From Emiliania huxleyi CCMP1516 (Eukaryota > Haptophyta > Isochrysidales > Noelaerhabdaceae): a stretch of 64,000 nucleotides of DNA. Location: assembly GCF_000372725.1 (NCBI RefSeq), contig NW_005201792.1:1056179-1120178 (forward strand), written 5' to 3'. The notes under the pieces are model-generated. The model worked only from the letters and a program-made list of their open reading frames with translations, did no database searches and had not been told where the DNA came from. Made by a program: the position numbers and the translations under genes. Shown here in pieces: positions 1 to 10,382 of the stretch; within the stretch, counting starts at the first letter, position 1; each line of letters begins with the position of its first letter.

Positions 1-1250
1 TTGTAGAAGCCCACCAGGATGAAGCGGTCGCCCGACCGCACCTCGTTGCCCGCGTGCTTGATGTTTCCATCGTGCACCAGGCAGTAGCCGCCCTTTGGGC
101 GAATGAGGATGCCGTCGACGTCGGAGGAGGCGGCGGGGAAGTAGGTGCCGCCGCCGGTGAACTCCTCCTCGTGCGAGAGGCACAGGTTGAAGGTCAGCGC
201 CGTCTCGTCCTTGTGCAGCTTGAGCCCGCGCCCACCGGGCCGCTGCGACGCCGCGGAGTAGCGCACGATGAAGAGGTTGCCGGGCCGGGGGTAGGGCTGC
301 TTGTCAAAGGCAGCCGTCAGGTGCGGGTACTGTCGCCGCGCAAACGGGAGCAGCCGTTCGCGGATCGCGCGGTGGACCAGGTCCTGCGACTCCTTTGTCA
401 GGTTTTGCACAAGGACGTCTGCAGCAGGCGGGTGGACGCGGGGTGAGGAGCGGCGGCGGCCAAAGGGGCGTCAGGGACGGGGGCGGGCAGCGCGGGCCGC
501 GACAGGGCCCTCTCGCGGTTCTCCGAGAGCGCTCGCCGAGCGGCTCTGGGGCTTGCCGAACGGACGGCTCTCGGAAGGCTCTCGGAAGGCTCTCGGAAGG
601 GTCCCAGAGGCGTGGCGCCTTGCGTCGGCAAGCTGACGCCGCGGTCGACCCACCCGATGGAGGATCCGATGCGCTTGGCATCGTCGAGCAGCGTCTTTGT
701 GTCCTCGGGTGAGAACATCTGGAGCGCGTGCACCGACGAGGCGCGGCCCGAGCAGGGTGCCGACTTTTTCTGCTGCTCCGCGTGAAACTGGATGGTCGTC
801 GACGTGGTCGGCACAAACACCGCTGCGCGGACCCGGCCTGTGGCGGGCGGCGCGGAGTGGCGGCGTGGGTGGAGGCGCGCGCAGCGCCGAGGGTGGGAGA
901 GGCGGCGTGGCTGCTGCTGCGGCGGCGCGCGCCGTTCTGCGAGAAGCTCCCGGCCCCATCCACCCGCAAGACCTCGACGTTGGAGCGCACAGAGTGGCTG
1001 CCAGAGGTGGCGATCCGAAGCTCCCTGCAGGAGCTCTGCTTCTTCTGCTCGCTCTTTCCGCGCAGCCTGTCGCAAGAGGCGCGGAGGACGCGGCTGGTGA
1101 GAAACGAGGCAGCCGGCGCGCGAGGAGAGCTGGAGCTGACAATGGGTTGGCGGGAGTTTCGCGCGCGCGCAGGCAGCTTGCTGAGAATGGGGAGCTGCGC
1201 GGCGCGAGAGGCGGAGACGTCGCGTGGGCGAGCGGGACGCGGCGACAGAG
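1..1250 (-). CDS. 2-oxoglutarate/Fe(II)-dependent oxygenase (prolyl-4-hydroxylase-like), 3'-truncated by window edge
   Basis: Read on the minus strand, three exons join: about 1250-933, 837-619 and 418 to beyond base 1. The last exon encodes the C-terminal double-stranded beta-helix of a 2OG-Fe(II) oxygenase. It has the iron-binding LHKDET (H-x-D), a distal His in KHAGNEV and a closing GDRFILVGFY strand. Upstream come FSPEDTKTLLDDAKRIG and a VDRGVSLPTQ segment, typical of the helical lead-in of P4H-like domains. Members hydroxylate proline or lysine side chains, or other substrates, using 2OG, O2 and Fe2+. The substrate here cannot be read from sequence. Both introns look like GC-AG: the donors are CAAG|GC and AACG|GC. 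No ATG is seen in the first exon's frame, so the true start is unresolved and may lie further upstream. The stop lies outside the window. Confidence 0.75.
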
Positions 1251-1926
1251 GCACGTCCTGACGCCGCGCGGGGCACGTCGCCTCCCCATCCAGCCGGGAT
1301 TGTGGTGGCTGGATGCCGGGTGATGACTGCGTTTCGCTTCGCCGCAGAGGCGGCGGGCCTTGGCCGGGCGTTTGGATTGGACGTGGGCTGGCGCAGGGCC
1401 GCTGGGCGTCCCCGAGAGGCTGGCGCTCACCCGCCGGTGAGCCACTGCATGGCGAAGCGCTCTGGGGCTCGGAGACTTGGGGGTCCGGCGTGCAGAGTCA
1501 GTTCAGGCTCTGTGACCTGCCATCAACTCACACACACCCATTAGGGACCCCGACACCCGAAGTGATTCCGACAGCGTTCACGCCGTACTTGGTTGCCAGC
1601 GAAAGGGTTTGTTATTGTGAGGCCTGGGGGTCGACTAATTGTGAGGCGGAGGGAGAGAGAGTGTGTACAGAGTCAGAGAGAGAAGTGAGTGACGAGGCCG
1701 TCATCGCATTCGCCTTCTGGGACCCAGCGCTGACTTCTGACTGTCACTGCTGTCTCTCCCTTCTCGACTGTCTGTGCTTGTGCGTCTTGGGTCCGGGGTT
1801 GTGTTTTTGTGTGAAAAAGGATTTATGTGAACAGCGCAACAAGGCCAGAAAAATTTTATTTTTTTTTGAAACAGGAAGTGTCCGAGACCTCGTGCTACTC
1901 GAGTGCACATCTTGGCGCGAATCGTG
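1251..1926. other. Intergenic, divergent promoter region between the oxygenase and the WDR76-like gene
   Basis: No convincing coding region. It holds CA/GA-rich low-complexity stretches, a purine-rich patch around 1650-1690, and one copy of a dispersed repeat at about 1730-1815. A T-rich run at 1855-1867 lies 60 bp before the WDR76-like start. Confidence 0.5.
1730..1815 (+). repeat. Dispersed repeat copy (partner at 27150-27235, inverted)
   Basis: The reverse complement of 27150-27235 matches this stretch closely. Shared blocks include CTGTCTCTCCCTTC and CTTGTGCGTCTTGG. No protein is supported. It sits in the 5' flank of the WDR76-like gene. Confidence 0.75.
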
Positions 1927-3993
1927 ATGCCCAGCAGCACTCGCTCCGGCGTGCTTGCCACTCGAGCGCCCGCCCCCACCGCCACAGAGACTGCCGCAGA
2001 GACTCCGGCAGAGACTCCCACCGCCGAACCTGGCCTCTCGGCCTACGAACTGGAGCGGCTCGCCAACATACGAGCAAATGAGGCTATTCTCGCATCACTC
2101 AACCTTGTGAGCTTCAAATCAGAGATGGGGCTCAAGTCCTCCTCAGCGCGTCCGTCGCAGCGCGGCGTCGCCAACGCGTCTCGAAAGCGCTCCTCTTCGA
2201 CTCCGACCGTCCCGACCCGGCAATCGTCCCGAACCCGCAATGTGGCACCAGAGTTCAGTGGGGTTGCCGAGGAGCACCGCGATGGCCGGATCGAACTCGA
2301 CTCGGGAGACATCATCGCCCCGGGTGTTGGCAAGGTTGCCCGCCCGGAAGACCTCTTCAAGCAGCTCGACCCGCGCACGCCGATCCCTTTCCACCGCGTC
2401 AACGACGACGACATGGAGGAGGCGGAGGAGGACGTGCGGGCGGAGGACGTGGAGGCGGCGGCGGCGGCGATGGCGGCGGAGGACGCAGCGGAGGAGGAGG
2501 AGGAGGAAGAGGAGGACGTGCCCCTCTCTGCGCGCCTGCCGCCGGCCGCACGCGCTGCGGCTGCTGCGCTGCCAAAGCCCGACGAGCGGGACGGCGCACT
2601 GCTCCGCCTCGTCACCTCCGGCCAGGAGGGAGGCTCGAGGGAGGAGGCGCCCCGACAAAAGGGCAGGCCGGCCGGCAAGGGACGGGGCGCCGCCAAGCCG
2701 CCCGCCGCTGCCTCCTCCCTCGCACGCTGCTCGCTCGCCGAGGCGGACGTGGCCAAGGTGAGCCCCCCCGTGTGCGGCTTAGCTGTGGCAAGAGCGCCGG
2801 TTCACAGATGGGTTGATAAGAAACAAGAAGCTTCACAGCCTTGCGCGCGCGAGCAGGTGACCAAGTCCGCGGTGGTGCACCTGCAGTTCCAGCCGCGCGA
2901 CGACACGCTCCTCCTCGCGGCGGGCGACAAGGACGGCCACGTGTCGCTGTGGCACTGCGACCGCGCCGAGGACGACCCGTCCGACGGCGTGCACCTGCAC
3001 AGGCCGCACAAGCAGTACATCTGCGGGCTGCGGTGAGATGCGGCCGAGATGCGGCCGAGAGAGGGTAGTCGGCGCCCCTCTCCGCCCCGCTGCGACGCCT
3101 CTTTCGACGCCCCAGGTGGCAGCCGCACTCGCTAGACTGCCTCTTCTCCGCCTCGTACGACGGGACCGCAAAGTGCCTCCGGCTCGGCCGGCGCGAGTTT
3201 GTGACGCTCTGCCACGCCGACAAGGAGTTCTCCGCCTTCACGCTCGGACAGGCCTGCCCCTCCCTTCTCTACCTCGGCACAAACGACGGCGAGGTTGGCG
3301 GCTACGACACGCGAGCCGGCGCCCTCTCGCACCCCTTCGCCGCCCGGCACGGCCGCAAGGTGAACACGCTCTCGATCGACGCCGGGCGCGACTGGCTCCT
3401 CGCGTCGGCGGGCTCCGACGCGGCGGTGCACGTCTGGGACGCGCGCAGGCTGTCTGGCGGCGGCGGCGGCGCCAAGCCGGTCGCGACGCTCAGCCTGCCC
3501 AAGGCGTCGCAGGCAGCGGAGTGGGCGCCCGACGGCAGCGGCCGGCTCGCGGTCACCTGCTTCGACGACCGGCTCCGCGTCTTCTCGCTCGCGGCGCTGG
3601 CGGACAAGGCGGCCGCCTCGAGCGCGAAGAGCGTCCCCGCCGCGAGCGCCGAGCCGGCCCTGGCCGTGCGGCACTGCACCGCGACGGGGCGGTGGGTGCG
3701 CGCTCCCGGACGCCCCTCCTCTTGCGGCGCCCTGCAGGTAACGCCTCGCCACGCCCTCCCGCTGCGCACAGGTGGTCCCCTTCCGCGCGACGTGGACGGC
3801 GAGCGGCGACGGCGTGCTCGTCGGCGGGATGAAGAGGACCGCCGAGGTCTACGACCCCGCCAGCGGCAGCAGGCTCGCCTCGCTCAGCTCGGAGCACATG
3901 ACCGCCATCCCGTCGCGCAACGCCTGCCACCAGGGCGGCACCGTCGTCGCCGCCGCGACCAACTCGGGCCGCGTCCACATCTACAGGACGTGA
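1927..3993 (+). CDS. WDR76: WDR76/Cmr1-like WD40-repeat DNA-damage protein
   Basis: Four exons: 1927-2757, 2857-3032, 3116-3695, 3772-3993. All introns are GT-AG and the frame is continuous. The N-terminal 100 residues carry the family signature YELERLANIRANEAILASL followed by a PTRQSSRTRN motif. An acidic/Ala-rich linker follows (EEEEEEEDVP), then a WD40 propeller with blades such as GDKDGHVSLWHC, SASYDGTAKCLRL, TNDGEVGGYDTR, SAGSDAAVHVWDAR and SGRVHIYRT. WDR76/Cmr1 proteins bind damaged DNA and chromatin and act in nuclear quality control and ubiquitin-linked turnover. That role is known for the family and inferred here. The ATG at 1927 is preferred over an in-frame GTG at 1903. Intron 1 contains a 33-bp dispersed sequence also found at 19438-19473. 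Intron 2 opens with the GCCGAGATG motif recurrent in this window. Confidence 0.88.
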
Positions 3994-4532
3994 GCGGCAA
4001 GGCACCTGCGAGGCGGCGCCTTCTACCTCGCGCGACGCTCTTGGTCCGCAGCGGCCGCTGGCAGCGTGTAGCACTCTCGTATCTCGCGAGTCTCTGCCAG
4101 TGTATTCTGTATCGATGCGGCTCAATCGGACCTTGGAGCGCTGGAGGCTGGCGCGCTAGGGGCCTATGGCTATGCGCTAGCCTTGGCGCTAGGCGCTGCG
4201 CGCCGTGTGTGACGCGATCGCTAGAGCTCACTCGCTCCTCACGCAAACGGCGGAGTTCTCCTACTCTCCAACGAGAGCTAAGATATGTACTATGTACACA
4301 CTGTCGGTTGTGTTTCGTTCATGCATTACGGCTCTACGGACTACGCACTGTCGGGAGACACCAGAAGCGGCGCCAGAGACCTCGCACGCTCACAGCTCAG
4401 TCGATGTCCGGGCTCTCGCTCGCAACAACACATGAACGAGTTTGACCCCCGTCCGTACCGCTGGCATGAACAATTTGCCGGCCCAGTCGCGCGTGGTCGC
4501 GCTGCCAGCCAGGTCGAGCACGCCCCTCAGCC
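3994..4532. other. Convergent intergenic region
   Basis: Lies between the 3' ends of the WDR76-like gene (+) and the SAP/SUMO-like gene (-). Open frames here are antisense or chance. No repeat or RNA gene was recognised; a short CTAGG/GCGCTAG-rich stretch runs from 4135 to 4200. Confidence 0.5.
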
Positions 4533-5408
4533 TCACTCTCTGGCCGTTGCCTGCACACTGCGGTCAGCATCACAGGCGCGGCCACGGCTCCGATTGGGCG
4601 AGCGGCGCGGGCGCAACGCACGTCGTGGAGCCGCTCTCGCAGCCTCTTCGACCCCCTCTCCCTGCTCAAGCGTCGTCTCGGTCGTCGTCGCCGCCGCCGC
4701 CGCGTCGGGGGCGCGCTTGGAAGTCTCGCCGGCGCCTTGGCGGAGGATGGAGTGCCTCGCCCGCAGGCAGACGCGGCCCTGTAGGTAGGCGAGCAGCAGC
4801 GCAGGGCAAAGCGAGTGGGCGAAGAGCAGCACCAGCACCGGCATCGGCGGCTCAGTGAGGAGGCCCGCGAGCACACACGACAGGACGCCGCCTCCACACA
4901 GCAGCGCGATGGCCGCTGCCACCGCCGCCACCCTCTCCCAAGGCTCGCGGCTCGCACCGGCATCTCGTCCCTGCACAGCCTCACGGCGAGGCGCATGCTC
5001 GACATTGAAGTCGATCTGGTCCTCGTCCTCCAGGTCGAGCTCGAGCGGCGTCGCCTCCCACGCAACCACCTCGCCGTCGAACAGGAACTGAGCCGGACCG
5101 GCATCTCTTGACGCGGTGTACTGGGAGAAGACGCGACCGAGGTTGTCTGTCATTTTGAGGCGATATACCTCCAGCTCTCCCTCCTCTGGAGCGCAAATTC
5201 GTAGGCTGATTGTCGACTTGCGGCGCCTCTCAGCCGCCGCTGTGGCTGCGGCTGCCGCCTCCTCTCGCTCAGACTGGATGAGCGGCGCGAGACGCTCGAT
5301 CAGAGCCGACTTGACGCCACTCGTCAGGCAGCCGCGAGACTTGAGCTCATCTCGCAGGACAGCCGCTGTCGAGCGGGCGAGTTCTTCGGCCAGCACCGTG
5401 CCGTACAT
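4533..5408 (-). CDS. SAP domain + SUMO-like domain + two transmembrane helices
   Basis: Single-exon gene of 291 aa. The ATG at 5406-5408 begins MYGTVLAEEL; an earlier in-frame TTG is less likely. Residues 10-45 form a SAP motif (AVLRDELKSRGCLTSG, then KSALIERL), a helix-extended-loop-helix that normally binds DNA or scaffold regions. Residues about 70-145 form a SUMO/Rad60-SLD-type ubiquitin fold: a KMTDNLGRVFSQY helix, the hallmark FLFDGE, then TPLELDLEDEDQIDF. There is no C-terminal diglycine, so it is not a conjugatable SUMO. Two hydrophobic helices follow (VAAVAAAIALLCGGGVLSCV and VLVLLFAHSLCPALLLAYL), then a basic Arg-rich tail. The combination suggests a nuclear-envelope or ER anchored SUMO-like scaffold. 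That localisation is inference. Confidence 0.82.
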   Translation of the reverse strand: MYGTVLAEELARSTAAVLRDELKSRGCLTSGVKSALIERLAPLIQSEREEAAAAATAAAERRRKSTISLRICAPEEGELEVYRLKMTDNLGRVFSQYTASRDAGPAQFLFDGEVVAWEATPLELDLEDEDQIDFNVEHAPRREAVQGRDAGASREPWERVAAVAAAIALLCGGGVLSCVLAGLLTEPPMPVLVLLFAHSLCPALLLAYLQGRVCLRARHSILRQGAGETSKRAPDAAAAATTTETTLEQGEGVEEAARAAPRRALRPRRSPNRSRGRACDADRSVQATARE

Positions 5409-5865
5409 CGCTCTTGTTTTTTGGTTTGAGCATGGGTAAAGAAAAACGAGTGCCCACAATCGGTCCTGGGTTCCCTTTTATGTAGAGTGCGTTATGTTCT
5501 TGTTTTCTATCCGCTTTCTCTCTTTCGACGAGATGCCCGGATTTATTTCCGGGACAGCTCAGCATCCCCTCACTCACGCACGCGGACGGAAATTCATCGA
5601 TCGAGCCCACCTCTATCTCGAACCTCTATCCGCCGCCGGACAGCACAGCACACGCCAGCAGTGTGCGCCGCGGCTGCGTTCTCGAGGTGGATATCCTTTG
5701 GCCGCGTTGGGTCACTCTGTCAAAGTTGACAAACGGAAACGCTTCATCGCAAACCCTGTCTGAGTCTGTCAGCAGAGACCAGAGACCAGAGTCCTCCTAC
5801 ACGTAAGAGAGCCGCACACAACGAAAGTTCACGGCGGCTGACGCCCGAGTGCAAAGATGAAAAGT
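5409..5865. other. Upstream flank of the SAP/SUMO-like gene
   Basis: No coding region supported. Contains T/C-rich stretches typical of promoter flanks here, and leads into the inverted-repeat element at 5866. Confidence 0.4.
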
Positions 5866-6084
5866 CCTTTTAACTCCCTGTGTGGTGGCGGCGTGCCGTT
5901 CTCCCCTTTCTCCCACCCTCCCTTGCGCCTTGGTTTGTCCTTACCGGCAACTGGTCTCTGCACTCTGGTGGTGTGCCGATGTCCGGCCTTGAGCTTTGTC
6001 AGTTTGCTGTGAAAGAAAGAAAGAAAACAGACAACCCAAGGGAGGGATGGGAGGACGGCACGCCGCCACACAGGGATTTTAAGG
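5866..6084. mobile_element. MITE-like element with about 40-bp terminal inverted repeats
   Basis: The left end (5866-5905) and the reverse complement of the right end (6045-6084) match. The shared core reads CCCTGTGTGGTGGCGGCGTG, then CCGT(T/C)CTCCC. Inside the right arm is the AAAGAAAGAAAGAAAACAGA tract and CAACCCAAGGGAGGGATGGG. Solo ends of the same family occur at about 6425-6480, 23553-23602, 35460-35508, 36155-36236, 46300-46360 and 49298-49375. The element has no coding capacity, so it would be non-autonomous. Confidence 0.75.
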
Positions 6085-6500
6085 AGAGGAGTGTGGTGCT
6101 AGCCGTCGCCCACCCACTTGGGCGTCTGCCTCTCCCCTAGCCTCTCCCTATCTCTCTTTGCAGTCTCTCTCCAATTCGCAGCGACCTTCATGCCGCCTCG
6201 CGGTCTTCTCACTCTCGTCGTTCTCTCTCCTGCCGCTTCATCCTCTGACTCATCGCTCTCTCGCTCTCCTCGGCCTCGTTCTGAGACGCTCAGTTTGCTG
6301 TGAGTGAGAGAGGCCAGAGGGGCAGCTTGGTTCTACGAATTATTTCTTTCTGTCTTTGTGCTGTGAATAAGGCTTGTACTCTACGAATCTTTCTGGGATT
6401 CTCTGTTTTTTTCAGTCCCGCGGCCAGTGTTTGTAAAAAGAAAGAAAGAAAACAGACAACCCAAGGGAGGGATGGGAGAACGTGTTTGTAGTGTTTGTAG
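6085..6500 (-). repeat. Copy of the 46.0/49.0-kb dispersed repeat, plus a solo MITE end
   Basis: On the minus strand 6085-6300 matches the repeats at 46015-46350 and 49030-49375: the GCATGAAGGTCGC block and a degenerate KRQE(G/R)ERRE-coding stretch. At 6425-6480 the AAAGAAAGAAAGAAAACAGA end recurs. No gene. Confidence 0.65.
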
Positions 6501-6625
6501 ATGACTTTCAAATTCCCTTCTAAAATTCTTTTCTACGGCATCCCCGCCGAACCTTCAAGCGTAACGCCTTTCTGGAGTGATCGCCGCCCACGTCAGTCCC
6601 ATCGAGGATCGAGCACCCACAAACG

Positions 6626-7552
6626 ATGGGAGTCGCCGCCTCGAAAAAGACCCAGAGCTGCTGGCCAATGTCGCCCAAGCCGGTCCTCCATTATTTTGAC
6701 ATTAACGGCCGGGGCGAACTCAGCAAGGTGCCCTCCGCTCTTGCAGCCATCGCGCCAACGAGCCGACCCCCTTCCTCCGGCCTCGATGAGCCACGTGTAG
6801 CACCAGGCCACCCCGCTCGCGGTTGCGTCGCTGGTAGCACTGATCGCCGCTCGTCCCTTCTCAGCTTATCGCCGCTGTGTCGCTGGTAGCACTGATCGCC
6901 GCCCGTCCCTTCTCAGCTTATCGCCGCTGTCGGCGGCCTCGAACTCGAATGCGTCGAGTACCCATTTTCGGCAAATGGAGCCTCTGCCGCCGACAAGTTG
7001 AAGGCGGGCCCGGTTCAGTCGGAGCACACCAAGGCGGCTACCGCGATGGGCATGGACGGTTGTGGTCTGCCAATCTTAGTGCACGGTGACCTCAAGATCT
7101 ACCAGAGCTTTGCCTGCCAGAACTACCTCGCGTCTATCGGTCCCAAGTATCCAAAGGTCACCGCGCAGCAGCAAGCCGTGGACGACATGTTTCAGGGCGC
7201 GTTGGAGGACTGCATGGGCCTCGGCGCCGGGGTCATCCTGAGTGGTGGCGACCCCGCGCTGGTGCCAAAGGTCATGGAGAAGGTTCTCGCTCACCTGAGC
7301 AAGTACATCCCGGACAAGGGTTTCGTCCACGGCAAGGATGCGCCCACCACGGCCGACTTGGCCGTCCTCGTCCTGACACAGGCGCTGATCCCGTTCGGTG
7401 CGACGCTGGGCGAGGGCGCTGCCGAGTGCTACGGGAAGTTTCCCAAGGCTGTGGCTCTGGGCGAGCGGGCCGCCGCTTTCCCTGCGATTGCGACATGGCT
7501 CACCAACGAGCACTGCAACCTCAAAAAGCCGCCAAAGGCTGCACGCAAGTGA
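6626..7552 (+). CDS. Glutathione S-transferase, sigma-like
   Basis: Two exons: 6626-6727 and 6917-7552 (ATG at 6626, TGA at 7550-7552), 245 aa. The N-terminal thioredoxin-like half has VLHYFDINGRGELS, with the conserved Tyr and the GRGE turn, continuing across the junction into LIAAVGGLELECVEYP. The glutathione-binding cis-Pro lies in GCGLPILVHGDLKIYQSFA. The C-terminal helical domain ends in GKDAPTTADLAVLVLTQAL and a Lys-rich tail. GSTs conjugate glutathione to electrophiles, and sigma types also act as prostaglandin-like isomerases. An unusual feature is a 52-bp tandem duplication spanning the intron's acceptor and the exon 2 start (6827-6878 and 6879-6930). It leaves two identical TTCTCAG acceptors; only the downstream one keeps the frame. 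Confidence 0.87.
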
Positions 7553-7999
7553 GGACCAGGCTTCGACAGTTCGTGATGACCGAGATCTTCTCTCGAGGTA
7601 CGAGGACGATATCTTCGGGCCGGGTGGGTCGTGTGAGTGTTGATTTGTTTGGTGCGTTCCAAGTTGGGGGGAGCGGGAGGCTCGCGAGTGAGACCGCGAG
7701 AGATGCGCAGACGGAGAAGGCGCTCTCATCATCCCGTATCGCAGACGGAGAAGGCGCTCTCATCATCCCGTATCCGCAGACGGAGAAGGCGCTCTCATCA
7801 ACATCATCCCGTATTGCAGACGGAGAAGGCGCTCTAATCATCCCGTATCGCACCGAAGTGTCTTTGATGTGCCTAATCGTAGTTGACGGAAGAGGGGACG
7901 TAGACCCTCCTAACAGGGCATCAAGGAGAAGGACGCACGTCGCGCGCCACGTTCCAAACTCGAATCGCCGACCGCAAATAGATCTAGCCCCGGAGCAGC
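7553..7999. other. 3' flank of GST and 5' flank of the Sec14-like gene
   Basis: Contains a four-copy minisatellite (listed separately) and otherwise no coding signal. Confidence 0.5.
7707..7852 (+). repeat. Minisatellite, 34-40 bp unit, four copies
   Basis: Copies start at about 7707, 7741, 7776 and 7816. Each carries GCAGACGGAGAAGGCGCTCT, then CATCATCCCGTAT. It lies about 160 bp after the GST stop, so it may be transcribed in the 3' UTR. Confidence 0.85.
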
Positions 8000-9893
8000 A
8001 TGCCCACCAACGAGCGCAAGAGCTTCTTCCGTCCCTTTACGCGCTCAAAGACGTCCATCAAGTCGGCGTCCAACCTGCTGACAACGACCCGACTCGAGTT
8101 CCGCGCCGTCTTCCGCGCTGATGGCGTCGCCACTGATCCGTTCAGCACGTACACCGAGCAGGCGCTCCACGACGCGCTGCAGCTCGCCATACCCGCTGGC
8201 ACCAGGGGGAGCCTGACACCATCCGTTGACTCCAGGGGCCAGCCGGCAGCACTCGTCCGCGTAGTTGCAACCGACTCCCGCGCCCTCTACGAGCTCCGGG
8301 CGATGGTCGTCAGCGGAGACTTTATGCGCGAGCTCACTCGGCAGCTTCGCGCGAACGTCAAGGAGGTGCGCCGCTCGCAGCGCGTGGAGTCGATGCGCAC
8401 CGGCGCGCCCACCAGCCTCCCTGACGACGACCGCGACCTCGACAAGCTCGACGACGACTCTGCAAACGGCTCCGCTCCCGGCGTCACCGAGATGACCATG
8501 ATGGATGACGACGACAACATTTGGGAGAGGATCCGTCTGATGCTGCCGTGGGAGGAGAAGTCGGAGAAAGACCGGCGGAATGAGGTCAAGCGCGAGCTCA
8601 ACTCTTGCATCCAGCAGCGCACCGAGATGCGTGACAGGCTGGCCGAGATCGAGGCCAAGTGCACCGAGCTCACCGAGCAGCTGGCGACCATGTCTAAGAG
8701 CACCGAGGAGCCCGCCGCCGAGGTGGTGGCGAAACGGGAGGCAATCGAGGCGCCGCCGCCGCCGCCACCGGCGGCCGCGCTCTCCGAGGACGAGGTCTCC
8801 GACTCGTCCGCCAGCAGCGATGCGGGCGACCCCGTCGGCCCCGTCGCGGCCAACCACGTCGCGCTCGAGGAGCTGACGCCCGAGCAGTTGGAGATGGTCA
8901 AGGATCTCTCGGCCGCGTACCTCGCCGCGGGCGGCGAGCTCGACGAGTACGGCGACATCTTCATCCTCCGCTTCCTCGTCGACCGCGACTGGAAGTACGA
9001 GAAGGCCAAGAAGAAGGCCGAGGCGACCGCGGCGTGGCGTGCCAGGAGCGGCGTCAACGGCTTCCGCAAGCAGATCGCGGGCGGGCTCGCGTACCACGAG
9101 ATCCCCAACATCAAGGAGCTCTTCACGAGTGTCGCCGTCGCCAACTGCCACTCGCGCACGAGGTCTGGCGACCTGCTGACCTTCATCGACTACGGCTCGC
9201 TCGACGTGACCAAGTTCTTCAAGATGCTCGACAACACGCAGTACTTCGATATCAACAACTTCATCCTCGAGTACGCCTCCTACCACGCCGACAAGCTGAC
9301 CAAGGAGACCGGCATCCTCGTCCGGCAGGCCCGCCGCCGCCCTCGCCGCCGCCGCCTTCGCCGCCGCCGCCCCCCCCCCCGTCGCCCCCTGCGCCAAGCC
9401 CGCCTGTACTACCCCGAGCTGCTCGCAGCCCGCCGACAGTACTACCCCGAGCCGCTCGCGCCCCCCCCCGTCGCCACAGTTCATGGTCATCGACGCGGGT
9501 GGCATCGGCCTCGGTCACGTCTCGCTGCGCATGTTCATCCGCTTCAAGCCGATCATGCCGCTCGCCGACCTGTACTACCCCGAGCTGCTCGGCGGCGCGC
9601 GCGTGCTCAACGCGGCGTGGGCGCTGCACCAGGGCTGGAAGCTCGTCAAGCCGCTCCTCTCCAAGCAGATCCAGGACATGGTCGGTATCCTCGACGCCAA
9701 GCACACGCAGGGCGCGCTGCTCAAGGTCGCGGACCCGGAGGCTGTGCCCGACTACCTCGGTGGCGAGTGCGCCACCATCCCGCGCCCGGCGGTCAACGAG
9801 TACCCCAGGGCGGGCATGGACGGCGTGGATGCTGACGCCATCTGCCCGGGCAAGAAGCTGGGCGCCTACATGCGCCGCACGCTCGCGCCCTGA
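8000..9893 (+). CDS. Sec14-like CRAL-TRIO lipid-transfer protein
   Basis: Two exons, 8000-9328 and 9480-9893, 580 aa. The N-terminal 190 residues are unrecognised and end in an acidic patch. A charged coiled-coil follows (EVKRELNSCIQQRTEMRDRL), then a Pro/acidic linker. From about residue 295 a CRAL-TRIO N-lobe appears (ILRFLVDRDWKYEKAKKKAE), then a CRAL-TRIO lipid-binding core: DLLTFIDYGSLDVTKFF, FMVIDAGGIGLGHVS and LYYPELLGGARVLNAAW. Sec14 proteins exchange phosphatidylinositol and other lipids and prime phosphoinositide signalling. The intron (9329-9479) is GC-AG (GGCAG|GC). It contains two imperfect copies (9403-9425, 9439-9458) of the exon 2 segment at 9569-9591 that encodes LYYPELL, a sign of local duplication. 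Confidence 0.85.
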
Positions 9894-10382
9894 GCATCAC
9901 CCGCACTCCGCGCTGGCGCATGCTTCCACCCCGTGGAGATCGCTCGTGAACGCGAGTTGTGGAGCTTTGTTTGTCGATAGGTCTAGCAGAGATGGCAGCG
10001 TCACACCATCCTTCCCAGGAAGGGACCTGCTAGCGAACCTCGTTTTTTTTCCCTGCTGGGTTCCGGCTCCTACCCAGATAGGGGTCTGTTGACACCCGTT
10101 AGACCCTATGCGCTATGCAATAGGGTAGGTCCGGTTTTGACCGCTCCAGAGGGCCCCGGGCATTTTTTCGCTTCGCTGCGCGCCCCCCTGGGAATAGGTA
10201 GGTAGGTGGGGCACGGAGCCTGGCGGTTGGCTCCCGCAATAAATAGGTAGGTATAGCTAGGGCGTTTTGGCGCGAGTGCAGTCGTTGCAGAGTCCGCCTT
10301 TCTGGAAGAGCCGGAACCCTGCCACGTTGGCACTCTCCTGCGCTGCCCACGCCCTGCCTCCGCGCTCTTTCAGACGCTCTTC
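9894..10382. other. Intergenic between the Sec14-like and coiled-coil genes
   Basis: No coding region. Short AATAGGTAGGTA-type repeats occur around 10190-10260 and a T-rich run at 10044-10052. Probably the 3' flank of one gene and the promoter of the next. Confidence 0.45.

Noticed and set aside
7707-7852. Possible CRISPR array
   Set aside because: Units are contiguous with no unique spacers; ordinary minisatellite in a eukaryotic 3' flank.
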